A DNA stretch of 64,000 bases from Niabella insulamsoli (GTDB taxonomy: Bacteria; Bacteroidota; Bacteroidia; Chitinophagales; Chitinophagaceae), in the NCBI RefSeq assembly GCF_039652435.2, contig NZ_CP190246.1:2294001-2358000 (forward strand). The letters run 5' to 3'. The notes under the pieces were generated by a model, which saw only the letters and a program-made list of their open reading frames with translations, searched no databases and was not told the origin of the DNA. The translations under genes and the position numbers were made by a program. How positions within the stretch are numbered: position 1 is the stretch's first letter; every line of letters begins with the position of its first letter. Shown piece by piece: positions 34,924 to 43,502 of this stretch.

Positions 34924-36422
34924 GTGGTAATTTAATTTTGGCTCCGGTTTTTATCCATCTGTTGATTGCCATCTTTCAGCTCATGGCCTGGCGTAAAACC
35001 GTTACTCAAAGGATATTATCTATTGGAGGCGCATTTATTGCGCTGCTATCAGCCATCATGCTATTTGCCCATGTATTCGCACAGGGAACCTTAACAATAA
35101 ATGCTTCCAACTGGAAAGCTCCGTTCAGTATCGTTTTCGTTGCGGATCTTTTAGCGACGGTCATGGTGCTGCTAACTTCAATTGCGGGCTTCGCAGTGTC
35201 GCTATTTTCTGCAACCGGCCTGAGCCGGCAACGAATGCTTTATGGTTATTTTCCCATATTCCATTTTTTACTAATGGGGCTAAATGGTGCCTTCTTAACG
35301 GGTGATATTTTTAATTTATACGTTTGGTTTGAAGTGATCATTATAGCCTCATTCGTTTTAATGACGCTGGGTGGCAGAAGAAATCAATTGGAGGGAGCTT
35401 TAAAATATATGTCAATGAATATCCTGGCTTCCATGTTTTTTTTAACTGGTATTGGCATCCTTTACGGAATGACCGGATCATTAAATATGGCAGATCTTTC
35501 AATTAAGATGCACAATGTGCAGAACAGATCACTAGTAGGCATTACCTCTGTATTTTTCATCCTGGGCTTTGGCATTAAATCAGCCGTATTTCCTCTATAC
35601 TTTTGGCTCCCCTCTTCCTATCACACGCCGCCATCGGCAGTAGCCGCAACCTTTGGAGGCTTGCTCACAAAAGTGGGCATTTATGCGATGCTTCGTGTCA
35701 ATAGTCTCATATTCATTCCCGATGATTTCACTAAAAATCTGTTAATGGTCATAGCCGTACTCACCATTTTAACAGGGGCATTTGGATCGCTTAACAAAAT
35801 GAATATACGCCAGCTCTTCTCTTATCTAATAGTTTGTCATATTGGTTTTATGGTAGGCGGTATCTCTATGTTCACCAAACTGGCACTGACCGGCACCATT
35901 TTTTATCTGATTCACGACATAATGGTTAAAACAAATCTATTTTTAATTTCAGGCTTTATCATGCAACTCCGCGGCATTATTACGATGGAAAAATTAGGAG
36001 GCCTTTATAAAGAATATCCAAAAGTATCCTTACTGGTTGCGATTGTTTTATTTTCCCTGGTTGGCATCCCGCCGCTTTCTGGTTTTTGGCCAAAAATATA
36101 TTTATTTCAAGCAGCCTTTAATAATAGCAACTATTTTTTTATTGCGGCCCTGATACTGGGCAGCCTTGTCACTTTATATGTGGTTGCTAAAATGTGGTCT
36201 GAAATATTTTGGAAGCAAACACCGGATGGTGTTATTGAAGAAAATAAATTTGAGCCGCTGCCCGTTTTAAGGAAGTTACTTTTACTACTACCGATAGGGC
36301 TTTTAGCAGCAGCTTCCGTTTATATAGGATTAAACGCTGAAGCTGTTGTCCAGATTTCTGAAAGAATAGCGGCAGAATTGCTAGACACCAGTTCGTATAT
36401 AAATGCTGTATTCAAAAATTAA
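34920..36422 (+). CDS. mrpD: Mrp antiporter subunit D (NuoN/M-like)
   Basis: A 500-residue proton-channel-like subunit with about 14 helices. FNLYVWFEVIIIASFVLMTLGG and KSAVFPLYFWLPSSYHTPPSAVAATFGGLLTKVGIYAMLR are the conserved NuoN/M segments with buried Glu and Lys residues. Its start overlaps mrpC by 4 bp; mrpE follows 9 bp after the stop. Confidence 0.93.
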   Translation: MSGNLILAPVFIHLLIAIFQLMAWRKTVTQRILSIGGAFIALLSAIMLFAHVFAQGTLTINASNWKAPFSIVFVADLLATVMVLLTSIAGFAVSLFSATGLSRQRMLYGYFPIFHFLLMGLNGAFLTGDIFNLYVWFEVIIIASFVLMTLGGRRNQLEGALKYMSMNILASMFFLTGIGILYGMTGSLNMADLSIKMHNVQNRSLVGITSVFFILGFGIKSAVFPLYFWLPSSYHTPPSAVAATFGGLLTKVGIYAMLRVNSLIFIPDDFTKNLLMVIAVLTILTGAFGSLNKMNIRQLFSYLIVCHIGFMVGGISMFTKLALTGTIFYLIHDIMVKTNLFLISGFIMQLRGIITMEKLGGLYKEYPKVSLLVAIVLFSLVGIPPLSGFWPKIYLFQAAFNNSNYFFIAALILGSLVTLYVVAKMWSEIFWKQTPDGVIEENKFEPLPVLRKLLLLLPIGLLAAASVYIGLNAEAVVQISERIAAELLDTSSYINAVFKN

Positions 36423-36431
36423 AGAAAGTGT

Positions 36432-36908
36432 ATGATCAAGAATTTTTTGCTAAATCTATTGTTATCTTTTCTTTGGGTAGCACTCACAGGATCGCTTTCA
36501 TACAATGGATTTCTGATTGGCTTTATACTTGGCTTTTTTGTTTTATGGATCATGAATAGAAATGAGCAGGATCGGAAATATTTCTTCAGAGTACCTAAAG
36601 TATTCAGTTTCGCGTTTTACTTTTTATTTCAAATGCTTAAAGCGAATATTCAGGTAGCATATGATGTGATCACCCCAAAATATTTTTTCCGACCAGGTAT
36701 TGTACGGTATCCTTTAACTGCGCAATCAGATTTTGAGATCAATGTTTTATCAACGCTTATCTCACTTACGCCGGGAACTCTTATACTTGATATTAGTGAA
36801 GATAAAAAAGCGCTTTATATCCACGCGATGTATCTTAAAACACCGGAAATTTTTGTTAAACAATTAAAAGAAGGCATCGAACGCCGATTATTAGAAATAT
36901 TAAGATGA
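36432..36908 (+). CDS. mrpE: Mrp antiporter subunit E
   Basis: A 158-residue subunit with an N-terminal membrane region (about 1-45) and the MnhE-family cytoplasmic part, including PLTAQSDFEINVLSTLISLTPGTLILDISEDKKALYIHAM. Length and domain are normal. mrpF overlaps its last 4 bp. Confidence 0.9.
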   Translation: MIKNFLLNLLLSFLWVALTGSLSYNGFLIGFILGFFVLWIMNRNEQDRKYFFRVPKVFSFAFYFLFQMLKANIQVAYDVITPKYFFRPGIVRYPLTAQSDFEINVLSTLISLTPGTLILDISEDKKALYIHAMYLKTPEIFVKQLKEGIERRLLEILR

Positions 36909-37177
36909 CACTATCAACTTATTTTGACTTCGTAATTTTTCCGATCCTAACGGTTTCTGTGGTTCTTGTCTTTATTCGTTTATTTAAAGGACCGACAATA
37001 GTGGACCGAGTTATTGCGCTTGACCTGATCATCACCATTGGTATTGGCATTATTACCGTCTACAGTATCCAACAAAATCAAAAGATACTGCTCGATGTTG
37101 CTATTATATTGGCGCTAATCGCTTTCCTGGGAACCATTGCCTTTTCATATTATATAGAAAAACAAAAAGATGATTAA
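36905..37177 (+). CDS. mrpF: Mrp antiporter subunit F
   Basis: A 90-residue protein with three helices. LFKGPTIVDRVIALDLIITIGIGII is the MnhF signature (RxxxGPTxxDRVxAxD). It overlaps mrpE by 4 bp and mrpG by 8 bp, so translation of the three is coupled. Confidence 0.92.
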   Translation: MTLSTYFDFVIFPILTVSVVLVFIRLFKGPTIVDRVIALDLIITIGIGIITVYSIQQNQKILLDVAIILALIAFLGTIAFSYYIEKQKDD

Positions 37178-37598
37178 CATTATACTGGGTACGCTCAGCA
37201 CATTGGGAGCACTTTTTATATTATTTGCCTCCATTGGCATTTTAAGGATGCCGGATTTTTACCTGCGGCTTTCTGTAACGGTAAAAGCATCGAGCCTGGG
37301 AGTCGGCCTGTTGTTAATTTGCGCCGCTATCATGTTCCCGAATGATGCGTCGGTTACCACAAAAGCAATCGCCATAGTTTTCTTTTTAATCATAACGACA
37401 CCAATAGCAGCGCACTTGATTGGCCGAACCGCTTACTTTATCGGTACCCGGTTATGGAAAGAGACCATAATTGATGAGCTTGAAGGAATGTATAACAAAG
37501 AGACGCACGAACTTGAAAGTGATCCCACTGAAGCTACTGACAAACCGGTTTCAAGATTTGACGATCAAATTGCAGACACAGAAGAAGAAACAGAATAG
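37170..37598 (+). CDS. mrpG: Mrp antiporter subunit G
   Basis: A 142-residue last subunit with three helices and the MnhG motif ASIGILRMPDFYLRLSVTVKASSLGVGLLLI; TTPIAAHLIGRTAY follows. The tail after about residue 110 is long and acidic (ELEGMYNKETHELESDPTEATD), beyond the usual end of the domain. With A-F it makes a complete Mrp complex, which expels Na+ (and protons in exchange) and helps against alkali and salt. Confidence 0.92.
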   Translation: MINIILGTLSTLGALFILFASIGILRMPDFYLRLSVTVKASSLGVGLLLICAAIMFPNDASVTTKAIAIVFFLIITTPIAAHLIGRTAYFIGTRLWKETIIDELEGMYNKETHELESDPTEATDKPVSRFDDQIADTEEETE

Positions 37599-37706
37599 CC
37601 CCAAAATCACATTGGTAAGATTAGAACGCCAATGGCTTAAGTACAATAATCTGCTTGTTACGAGCAAATTAAAGCTAAATTTTCTTAACGCACCGCGATT
37701 AACGGC

Positions 37707-38960
37707 TTAGTTGTCACTACTGCTGACAGCAATTACTTTTGTGTACATTTTCGACCCATCTTTATCTACCTGTACCAGGCGCAGATAAATGGGTTCATCA
37801 CCTGTAGGTATTTCCGCTCGACCTTTAGAACAACTCAAGGAAGCGATCACTAACAGTGAAGCTACGGCAATACTAGCCCTCCATTTTCTCGCTTTCCAAC
37901 ATGCTGCTGAAAAAACAGACAGCATAAGTAGGCCTGACAACGCCACACCTCCGGTCAAATCAATTGTAAAATGATACTGCAGCGGTGTATCGGAGTCGCC
38001 ATTAGCTGCCTTGGACTTTACAGTGGCGATCGTTTCAAAGGCCACTCCATCCTTTGAAACCTGTACGTCAAAATGATCATTGTTTTTTTCTGAAACTGTC
38101 TGCCAGGAGATGGTCAGTTTATTATCAACTTTCTTTGCTGAGATGCCGTTAAAAATAACCGGTAGCGCCACAGCGCTTGTTCCCAAAGTAGTCCCTACAG
38201 ATGTTGTACCAACTCCCGTGTCATCACCCGTCCAATTACCATTATTTGCAATTCGCGTTAACCAGGTAGCTTTATTTCCCTGGCTAACGGGTCCATTATA
38301 ATAGACATTGTCGAACTGTTGTTCGGCAGTGCTAGTTCCAGAAGGGTTGGTTAATATGCCTACAGCGTTTAACCCGGCGGTTAAATTATTTTGGCTTCCG
38401 ACTCCATTTGGCAATGTTGATTGAACCAAACTAAGCGTTATACTTGTTTGCCAGTAATTGGCATCGAGGTTGATATTTCCACTTGCATTTAAGCCAAAAA
38501 TAAAATAAGGGTTGGTATCACTACCTCTATAAATCAATGCTTGCTCCCCGGAACTAACGATAGTATTTGTTACCGAATAACCGCTAACGGTAATCTGGCT
38601 TGTAAGGTTTGTGTTTTTAGTGATATTTACCAAGGCAGTTGCAGGCGTATTATCCGAACCACCTAAAACCAATGAAAAAATATCTCCGGCATCAATATTT
38701 TCTCCGGTTGTCCAAGTCACAACTCCGTCACCAGTCATGGACGTTGTAAATGCATTGGTCGCATTATCCCATCCCCTATCGGTGATTTTCAGTTCTGTCC
38801 CTGATGGAATATCGACAAGCGTAGCGAAAGTAATTTTGTCATTCACCCCATCGATACCTAATACGACCATATCTCCTGCATTGGGCTGAGCCAGAACTCT
38901 AATCGATAAAAGTGTGAAAGAAATTAATAGGCTAGCAATGGTCAACGTACTTTTTTTCAT
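37707..38960 (-). CDS. Exported protein with Ig-like region interrupted by two hydrophobic helices
   Basis: A 417-residue protein with a signal peptide (to LAQPNAG). A beta-rich region opens GDMVVLGIDGVNDKITFATLVDIPSGTELKITDRGW, like Bacteroidota lamin-tail-type surface proteins. A fibronectin-like part (ISAKKVDNKLTISWQTVSEKNNDHFDVQVSKDG) is normally followed by YYRLKQVDxDGKxxYSKV. Here two hydrophobic helices (about 350-385, the second ending in ASLSC) precede IYLRLVQVDKDGSKMYTKVIAV. No C-terminal T9SS domain follows. It may stay in the membrane. Its role is unknown; it is convergent with mrpG. Confidence 0.55.
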   Translation of the reverse strand: MKKSTLTIASLLISFTLLSIRVLAQPNAGDMVVLGIDGVNDKITFATLVDIPSGTELKITDRGWDNATNAFTTSMTGDGVVTWTTGENIDAGDIFSLVLGGSDNTPATALVNITKNTNLTSQITVSGYSVTNTIVSSGEQALIYRGSDTNPYFIFGLNASGNINLDANYWQTSITLSLVQSTLPNGVGSQNNLTAGLNAVGILTNPSGTSTAEQQFDNVYYNGPVSQGNKATWLTRIANNGNWTGDDTGVGTTSVGTTLGTSAVALPVIFNGISAKKVDNKLTISWQTVSEKNNDHFDVQVSKDGVAFETIATVKSKAANGDSDTPLQYHFTIDLTGGVALSGLLMLSVFSAACWKARKWRASIAVASLLVIASLSCSKGRAEIPTGDEPIYLRLVQVDKDGSKMYTKVIAVSSSDN

Positions 38961-39280
38961 AGCTTTTTGTTTAGAAGGCCTTAAAGAAACGAAATCAACC
39001 TAAACCATCCAAATTAAAAATCAACAAACATATGGAAACCAATATCTAACATAAAAAAGCAGTATAAAGTCTATGGATTTTTCATTATAAAAAAATCACT
39101 CCATTATTTTGAAGTAGATTTATGGAGGCATTCCGGGGCAAATTAATGCTGATGTCGTTAGAGCAAGCTTATTAACACTAGCCTCACAAAGTTTTCGGAT
39201 ATGCTGACGTCTTTAATAGTACAGTCCCTTGATGATCTTGCCCACTACAAGGCGGCATTTTATTAATAAAAAACTATCAA
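38961..39280. other. Divergent promoter region, no gene
   Basis: About 320 bp between two divergent genes. No reading frame, hairpin or repeat can be supported. It should hold both promoters. Confidence 0.4.
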
Positions 39281-39652
39281 ATGGGAAAAGCTTTAACCAC
39301 CATAATATTACTTGTACTATCGAATACGTTTATGACAATTGCATGGTATGGGCACTTAAAGTTTAAACAAATAAACCATCTCAGCAGTTTAAGCATGTTA
39401 AGTATTATCCTCTTAAGTTGGGGATTTGCTTTATTTGAATATATATTTCAGGTACCAGCAAATAGAATAGGATTTTCTGAAAATGGCGGACCTTTTAATT
39501 TATGGCAGCTGAAAGTCATTCAGGAAGTGATTACGCTTTCTGTCTTTTCAATTTTCATGTTGATTTTCTTTAAAGGCGAAACGTTCAAGCTTAATCATCT
39601 CATCGGATTTTTACTATTGATCGCCGCAGTATACTTTATCTTCAAAAAATAA
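39281..39652 (+). CDS. DUF486 small membrane protein (DMT-like)
   Basis: A 123-residue protein with four membrane helices, matching DUF486: LVLSNTFMTIAWYGHLKF near the N-terminus, FALFEYIFQVPANRIGF near 48-65, and FNLWQLKVIQEVITLSVFSIFMLIFF. The family resembles half-sized drug/metabolite transporters, but its substrate is unknown. It has no nearby partner gene. Confidence 0.85.
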   Translation: MGKALTTIILLVLSNTFMTIAWYGHLKFKQINHLSSLSMLSIILLSWGFALFEYIFQVPANRIGFSENGGPFNLWQLKVIQEVITLSVFSIFMLIFFKGETFKLNHLIGFLLLIAAVYFIFKK

Positions 39653-39658
39653 GATACC

Positions 39659-39727
39659 ATGAACATAATTTATAAAACCGTTGTCGCCTTATCCATTTTG
39701 TGTTCGGGTGCTGCAGAAAATTATTAG
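39659..39727 (+). pseudogene. Truncated signal-peptide fragment
   Basis: A 22-codon frame 6 bp after the DUF486 stop reads MNIIYKTVVALSILCSGAAENY and then stops. It looks like the signal peptide, with lipobox-like LCSG, of a lost exported protein cut off where the leftward receptor region was joined. It could also be chance. Confidence 0.25.
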
Positions 39728-39768
39728 TGGCTTTTCTTCTCTAAGGAAAAGTATCTATAGTATTTAAT

Positions 39769-42180
39769 TTAAAATTTATAATTATACCCCAATCTTATTA
39801 CCTGCGTTTCATAATAATCATCGCTCGTATAATTGAAGCCAAATCCGTCTATGCTACGTTTGATGACCATTGTATTTAGCAAATCGGTTGCAATAAAGAA
39901 AATCTCGCCCTTACCTTTCTGAACGCTTTTCTTCAACCCTGCATCTATAGAAAATCTCGAAAATATTTTTCCTTGAGGTATGATATCAGGTGCTAAATAA
40001 ACGGCCGTAAGTTGTGCATTCCACCCCTTTGCGAAACGGAAAGTATTGTTCAGTTTAAGATTGCCCGATATTGCCGATTGTTGTTCAGCTGAAAAAGTGT
40101 TAGGTTCAGGATAAAGGTTTTGCACCGTGAAAGCATCTATCTGGTTGCGGTAAAGATTTCCGTTGATATTAAAGGAGTAAACATCAGAAACTTTTTGATT
40201 CAAAATAGCTTCCAAGCCTGTATTATAGCTTTTTCCTGCATTTTGGAATATGGCATATATTAACGTGCTGCCCGGCGAGGTGCTTGAAATTCTCGTGATG
40301 GTGCCATCAGCAAAACGATGGTACAGTGCGGAATATACATAACCATTGTTCCAAGTGTTCTTATATCCCAGCTCAATAGAATTTGTAAACTGCGGACGCA
40401 AAGCAGGATTACCTACCTTGATAATTTCGGCGTCATCATATTTAGGGAAAATGCGGATGTCCACCTCATTCGGTCTGTCCACCCTGCGGTTATAGAACAC
40501 TGAAAGTTTGTTGTTATCATTCAGCTTGTAAGCTAACCTCATATTAGGGAACGGCTGTGTATAGTTATAACCGTCGCTTTTATAAGTGCTATGGTTTGGA
40601 TTAACATCGTACTGGATTTTGACGTACTCGATACGCAAGCCCAATTCTGCTTCCCATTTTTCATTTTCAAAAACGTAGTTTCCGTAAATGGCTGGTATCA
40701 ATTCCTTATAGTTTGCCCAGCCTCCGGCATCCATATCCAAAACCGAATTGGCTCCAGGTCTGAACTCCATATTGGTAGGGATGCTTCGGTTTCTCAGTTT
40801 GATACCTGTTTCAATACGTCCGTACTTCAACGGCTTGATATAATCGATATTGAAGTCATACACCTGTTCATCAGATAATAATTTAAAAGCGTCAGTTCCT
40901 GTGGATGAGGGCAGGTAATTGTCGTAAAAATATTGCTCGTCTTCCCTGTGAAAAGTATAATTGAACCCAACATTCAGTAAATGTCCTGCTTCCTTAAACT
41001 TGTGCTGGTAGGCTGTCGTAGCCATTGCCGTAGTTTTAAGCTCATCCTCCAAGAACTGCCAAAGGCGCAAACGCTGGGAAACATCCCAGTTGAAAAAAGG
41101 CTGGTCGCCACGGTCAATGATTTTTTCGCTTCCGAACATTCCCGAAACGGTCCATGTGTTCTGGTCGTTGATGTTCCAATCAATTCCTGCTTTTGTGGTA
41201 AGGTAATTGGTATTCCTGTTTCGCTTCAATTGTGAATTGATTACCGTTCCATCATCATAATTTCTGGTTACGAATTCGTTTTTATTCAGGGTTTGCGTAT
41301 ATAAATTATCTGCCTGCAAAAAGATATTCAGTTTATCTTTTCTGTAATTAAGTGAAACAGATGGATTGATTTTTGGCGTGAACGTATATTGCGGTCTAAT
41401 AGTCGGCAGGTTTTCTTTCCGTACCCAAAGTGAGCCTGTTCCGTAAGTCAAGCCTACTTTACCATTAAGCCCATCCTGTTTGTTCTTCTTCATTATGATA
41501 TTTATGATACCCGCATTACCATTGGCATCATACTTTGAAGAAGGATTGTTGATAATCTCAATTTTATCAATGGCAGATGAGGGAATATTGTCAAGCCCCG
41601 TTTGGCTGCCAAAGCCGGTTAAAGCGGTCTGTTTACCGTCCATCAGCACCGTAACCTTTTCATTCCCACGCAACTGTACCTTACCGTCCTGTACCGTAAC
41701 GCCAGGAAGGTTCTGCATACTCTGTAAAACCGAACCTCCGCTTTGGCTGATATTATCGGCAATTGAATAGGTTTTCTTATCCAGCTTGTTGCTCACATCA
41801 CTTGCTTTTGCAGATATGGTCACACCGTCCAAAACCGTTGAGTGTTCTCCCAGCTCAATAACAGGAATATCCAAAAACGCCGATAGACTACCGACAAATA
41901 AAAATTCCTCCCTGTTCTCAAATCCCATAAAAGAAACTCCCAAACGATAGTTTCCGGGTTTGACATTGGCAATAGAAAACCTACCTTCATCATTAGTCAC
42001 TGTTCCGGCTACAAAAGCATTGTCTTTTTCAGTTTTTACGACCACATTTACATAAGGAATGGCCGAATTATCCGCTTTGTTTTTTACGATACCGGAAATG
42101 GTAACGGACGACACCTGCGCATTGACTACTGAAACCGCCAGTATGGAAATGAGTACAAAAAATAACCTAATTTTATTCAT
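39769..42180 (-). CDS. TonB-dependent receptor-like outer-membrane protein (OMP_b-brl_3 family)
   Basis: An 803-residue protein with a signal peptide (to VNAQ), a carboxypeptidase-regulatory-like domain (VTISGIVKNKADNSAIPYVNVVVKTEKDNAFVAGTVTNDEGRFSI), a plug (SVLQSMQNLPGVTVQDGKVQLRGNEKVTVLMDGKQTALTG) and a long beta-barrel ending YNYKF. This is the TonB-box-poor OMP family of Bacteroidota. Its ligand is unknown. The stop of the PepSY-like gene lies 4 bp before its start, so both share the operator at 42655. Confidence 0.88.
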   Translation of the reverse strand: MNKIRLFFVLISILAVSVVNAQVSSVTISGIVKNKADNSAIPYVNVVVKTEKDNAFVAGTVTNDEGRFSIANVKPGNYRLGVSFMGFENREEFLFVGSLSAFLDIPVIELGEHSTVLDGVTISAKASDVSNKLDKKTYSIADNISQSGGSVLQSMQNLPGVTVQDGKVQLRGNEKVTVLMDGKQTALTGFGSQTGLDNIPSSAIDKIEIINNPSSKYDANGNAGIINIIMKKNKQDGLNGKVGLTYGTGSLWVRKENLPTIRPQYTFTPKINPSVSLNYRKDKLNIFLQADNLYTQTLNKNEFVTRNYDDGTVINSQLKRNRNTNYLTTKAGIDWNINDQNTWTVSGMFGSEKIIDRGDQPFFNWDVSQRLRLWQFLEDELKTTAMATTAYQHKFKEAGHLLNVGFNYTFHREDEQYFYDNYLPSSTGTDAFKLLSDEQVYDFNIDYIKPLKYGRIETGIKLRNRSIPTNMEFRPGANSVLDMDAGGWANYKELIPAIYGNYVFENEKWEAELGLRIEYVKIQYDVNPNHSTYKSDGYNYTQPFPNMRLAYKLNDNNKLSVFYNRRVDRPNEVDIRIFPKYDDAEIIKVGNPALRPQFTNSIELGYKNTWNNGYVYSALYHRFADGTITRISSTSPGSTLIYAIFQNAGKSYNTGLEAILNQKVSDVYSFNINGNLYRNQIDAFTVQNLYPEPNTFSAEQQSAISGNLKLNNTFRFAKGWNAQLTAVYLAPDIIPQGKIFSRFSIDAGLKKSVQKGKGEIFFIATDLLNTMVIKRSIDGFGFNYTSDDYYETQVIRLGYNYKF

Positions 42181-42184
42181 CTTC

Positions 42185-42613
42185 TTAGACTTTAACCTCT
42201 TTCAAAAATTTACCTGTATTATCGAAAATAAGGTCTTTGCCTTCTACCTCTGCTTCGTAGGTTACAACCCCTTTATTGTCTGTAATTTTTGCTGCCTCTT
42301 TGATTTTTTGCCCCGGGTAGTGTTTTGCAACATAGACTTTGGCATTCGGCGGAAGTTCATCAATTTTTATTTCCACTTCGGTTTCAAGAATTTTTCCCGA
42401 AGCATCGATCAATGCCGAACAATCGGTTTCTCCCACTTCAAACCCCGCCTCGTAATTGGCTTTTTCTTTTTCCCATTTCAGTTCCTTCGCATTGGGGTAG
42501 CTTTTTTGAAAAGCCGATTTTACAACTACGGGAACTTCTTTTTGAGGAACCTTTTGCGCATTGGCGAGTGACACGCTTGCCACTGCTGCCAATAGAAATG
42601 CTAACTTTTTCAT
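42185..42613 (-). CDS. PepSY-like periplasmic protein
   Basis: A 142-residue exported protein with signal peptide (MKKLAFLLAAVASVSLANA) and two PepSY-like repeats: KEVPVVVKSAFQKSYPNAKELKWEKEKANYEAGFEVG, then IDELPPNAKVYVAKHYPGQKIKEAAKITDNKGVVTYEAEV. Such proteins often belong to genes controlled by two-component systems and may bind or inhibit envelope partners. It starts the receptor transcription unit. Confidence 0.85.
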   Translation of the reverse strand: MKKLAFLLAAVASVSLANAQKVPQKEVPVVVKSAFQKSYPNAKELKWEKEKANYEAGFEVGETDCSALIDASGKILETEVEIKIDELPPNAKVYVAKHYPGQKIKEAAKITDNKGVVTYEAEVEGKDLIFDNTGKFLKEVKV

Positions 42614-42654
42614 TTTTTAATTTTTTTGCTTGTTGACCACAAAATTCTATTGAG

Positions 42655-42673
42655 ATTTCGAAGAAATTTAGAA
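42655..42673 (-). promoter_or_regulatory. Tandem-repeat operator upstream of the PepSY/receptor unit
   Basis: On the minus strand TTCTAAATTTCTTCGAAAT carries TTCTAAAT and TTCGAAAT 11 bp apart, 42 bp before the start codon. GAATTTTG follows 7 bp on, close to the -7 box TAnnTTTG. The same site precedes four other units here. Confidence 0.72.
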
Positions 42674-42678
42674 GCACT

Positions 42679-43428
42679 CTATCTATCCAAACGATTTGTT
42701 GCTGTTCTCTTGTGCACTATGGCAATCATTATTGCCATTAGAAAAATGGAAACAAGTGAAGCGTTGAGCGTGCCAAGTGCAAGACCTCCTTTTTCACGTG
42801 GCTTTGTAAGGAAATCGCCAAATGTTGCCCCAAATGGTCTTGTGAAAACAAAGGCAATCCAAAACAGCAGGATATGATTGAGTTTGGTAAAATAATGCAG
42901 TAACACTACTATCAGGATAATGACACCTGTCATCATCGCTCCGTGCACGTAGCTCATTTCTAAGTTGTCGCTTAAAAAGTCTCCAAAAGCAGTTCCGAGG
43001 CTATTGGAAAACAATACCGCCAACCAAAATAACAGCTCTTTGTTTCTTTCAGAAATCGGATATACCTCTAAGGTTTTATACTTGTTGTACCAAACCATTA
43101 GCGTACCCGTAAGGCAAGCGGCTAACAATATGCTACCCCATAGATATCCGAGGTGTAAAGACCTGTCTACAAAATCGGAAATCTCTGTACCCAATGTGGT
43201 CGTACCGATGATGACCAACCAGTATTTTACAGGCTTGTATTCTTTGGCACTGATTTGTATCAACAGGGCAATGATAAAAACGACAAGAGTAATCGCTATA
43301 CCTATAACATAACCGTAGTTGAGCGTCATCGAAATAAAATCGCCCAAAGTTTCTCCAAGGGTCGTAGCGACCACCTTCATTAACCAGAACAAGAGGGTAA
43401 TAGAGGCAACTTTATTTAACTGCTTCAT
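42679..43428 (-). CDS. DUF347 (COG4705) membrane protein with four internal repeats
   Basis: A 249-residue protein with about eight helices arranged as four repeats of two. Each has a T-x-G-x-x-x-(G/S)DF core: ATTLGETLGDFI, GTTTLGTEISDFV, NSLGTAFGDFL and RPFGATFGDFL. DUF347 proteins are inner-membrane proteins of unknown activity. It forms its own unit with an operator at 43455 and lies just upstream of the PepSY gene, so it is regulated with it. Confidence 0.85.
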   Translation of the reverse strand: MKQLNKVASITLLFWLMKVVATTLGETLGDFISMTLNYGYVIGIAITLVVFIIALLIQISAKEYKPVKYWLVIIGTTTLGTEISDFVDRSLHLGYLWGSILLAACLTGTLMVWYNKYKTLEVYPISERNKELLFWLAVLFSNSLGTAFGDFLSDNLEMSYVHGAMMTGVIILIVVLLHYFTKLNHILLFWIAFVFTRPFGATFGDFLTKPREKGGLALGTLNASLVSIFLMAIMIAIVHKRTATNRLDR

Positions 43429-43439
43429 CTTTTTTCAGA

Positions 43440-43473
43440 CAAAGCTATTTTTTAATTTAGTAGAAATTTAGAA
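43440..43473 (-). promoter_or_regulatory. Operator and -7 box upstream of the DUF347 gene
   Basis: TTCTAAATTTCTACTAAAT (minus strand, 43455-43473) holds two TTCTAAAT-like repeats 11 bp apart, 27 bp before the start codon. Exactly 7 bp downstream lies TAGCTTTG (43440-43447), a perfect Bacteroidota -7 box. The operator sits where the -33 box would be, as in activator-dependent promoters. Confidence 0.75.
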
Positions 43474-43502
43474 ACAGGCAGGTTAAAGGAATATGTAGCG
43501 TG

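Noticed and set aside
38970..38990. TTTAGAAGGCCTTAAAGAA upstream of the 37707-38960 gene
   Set aside because: Resembles the regulon operator only partly (about 12 of 19) and lies 10 bp from the start codon, outside the range of the other sites.
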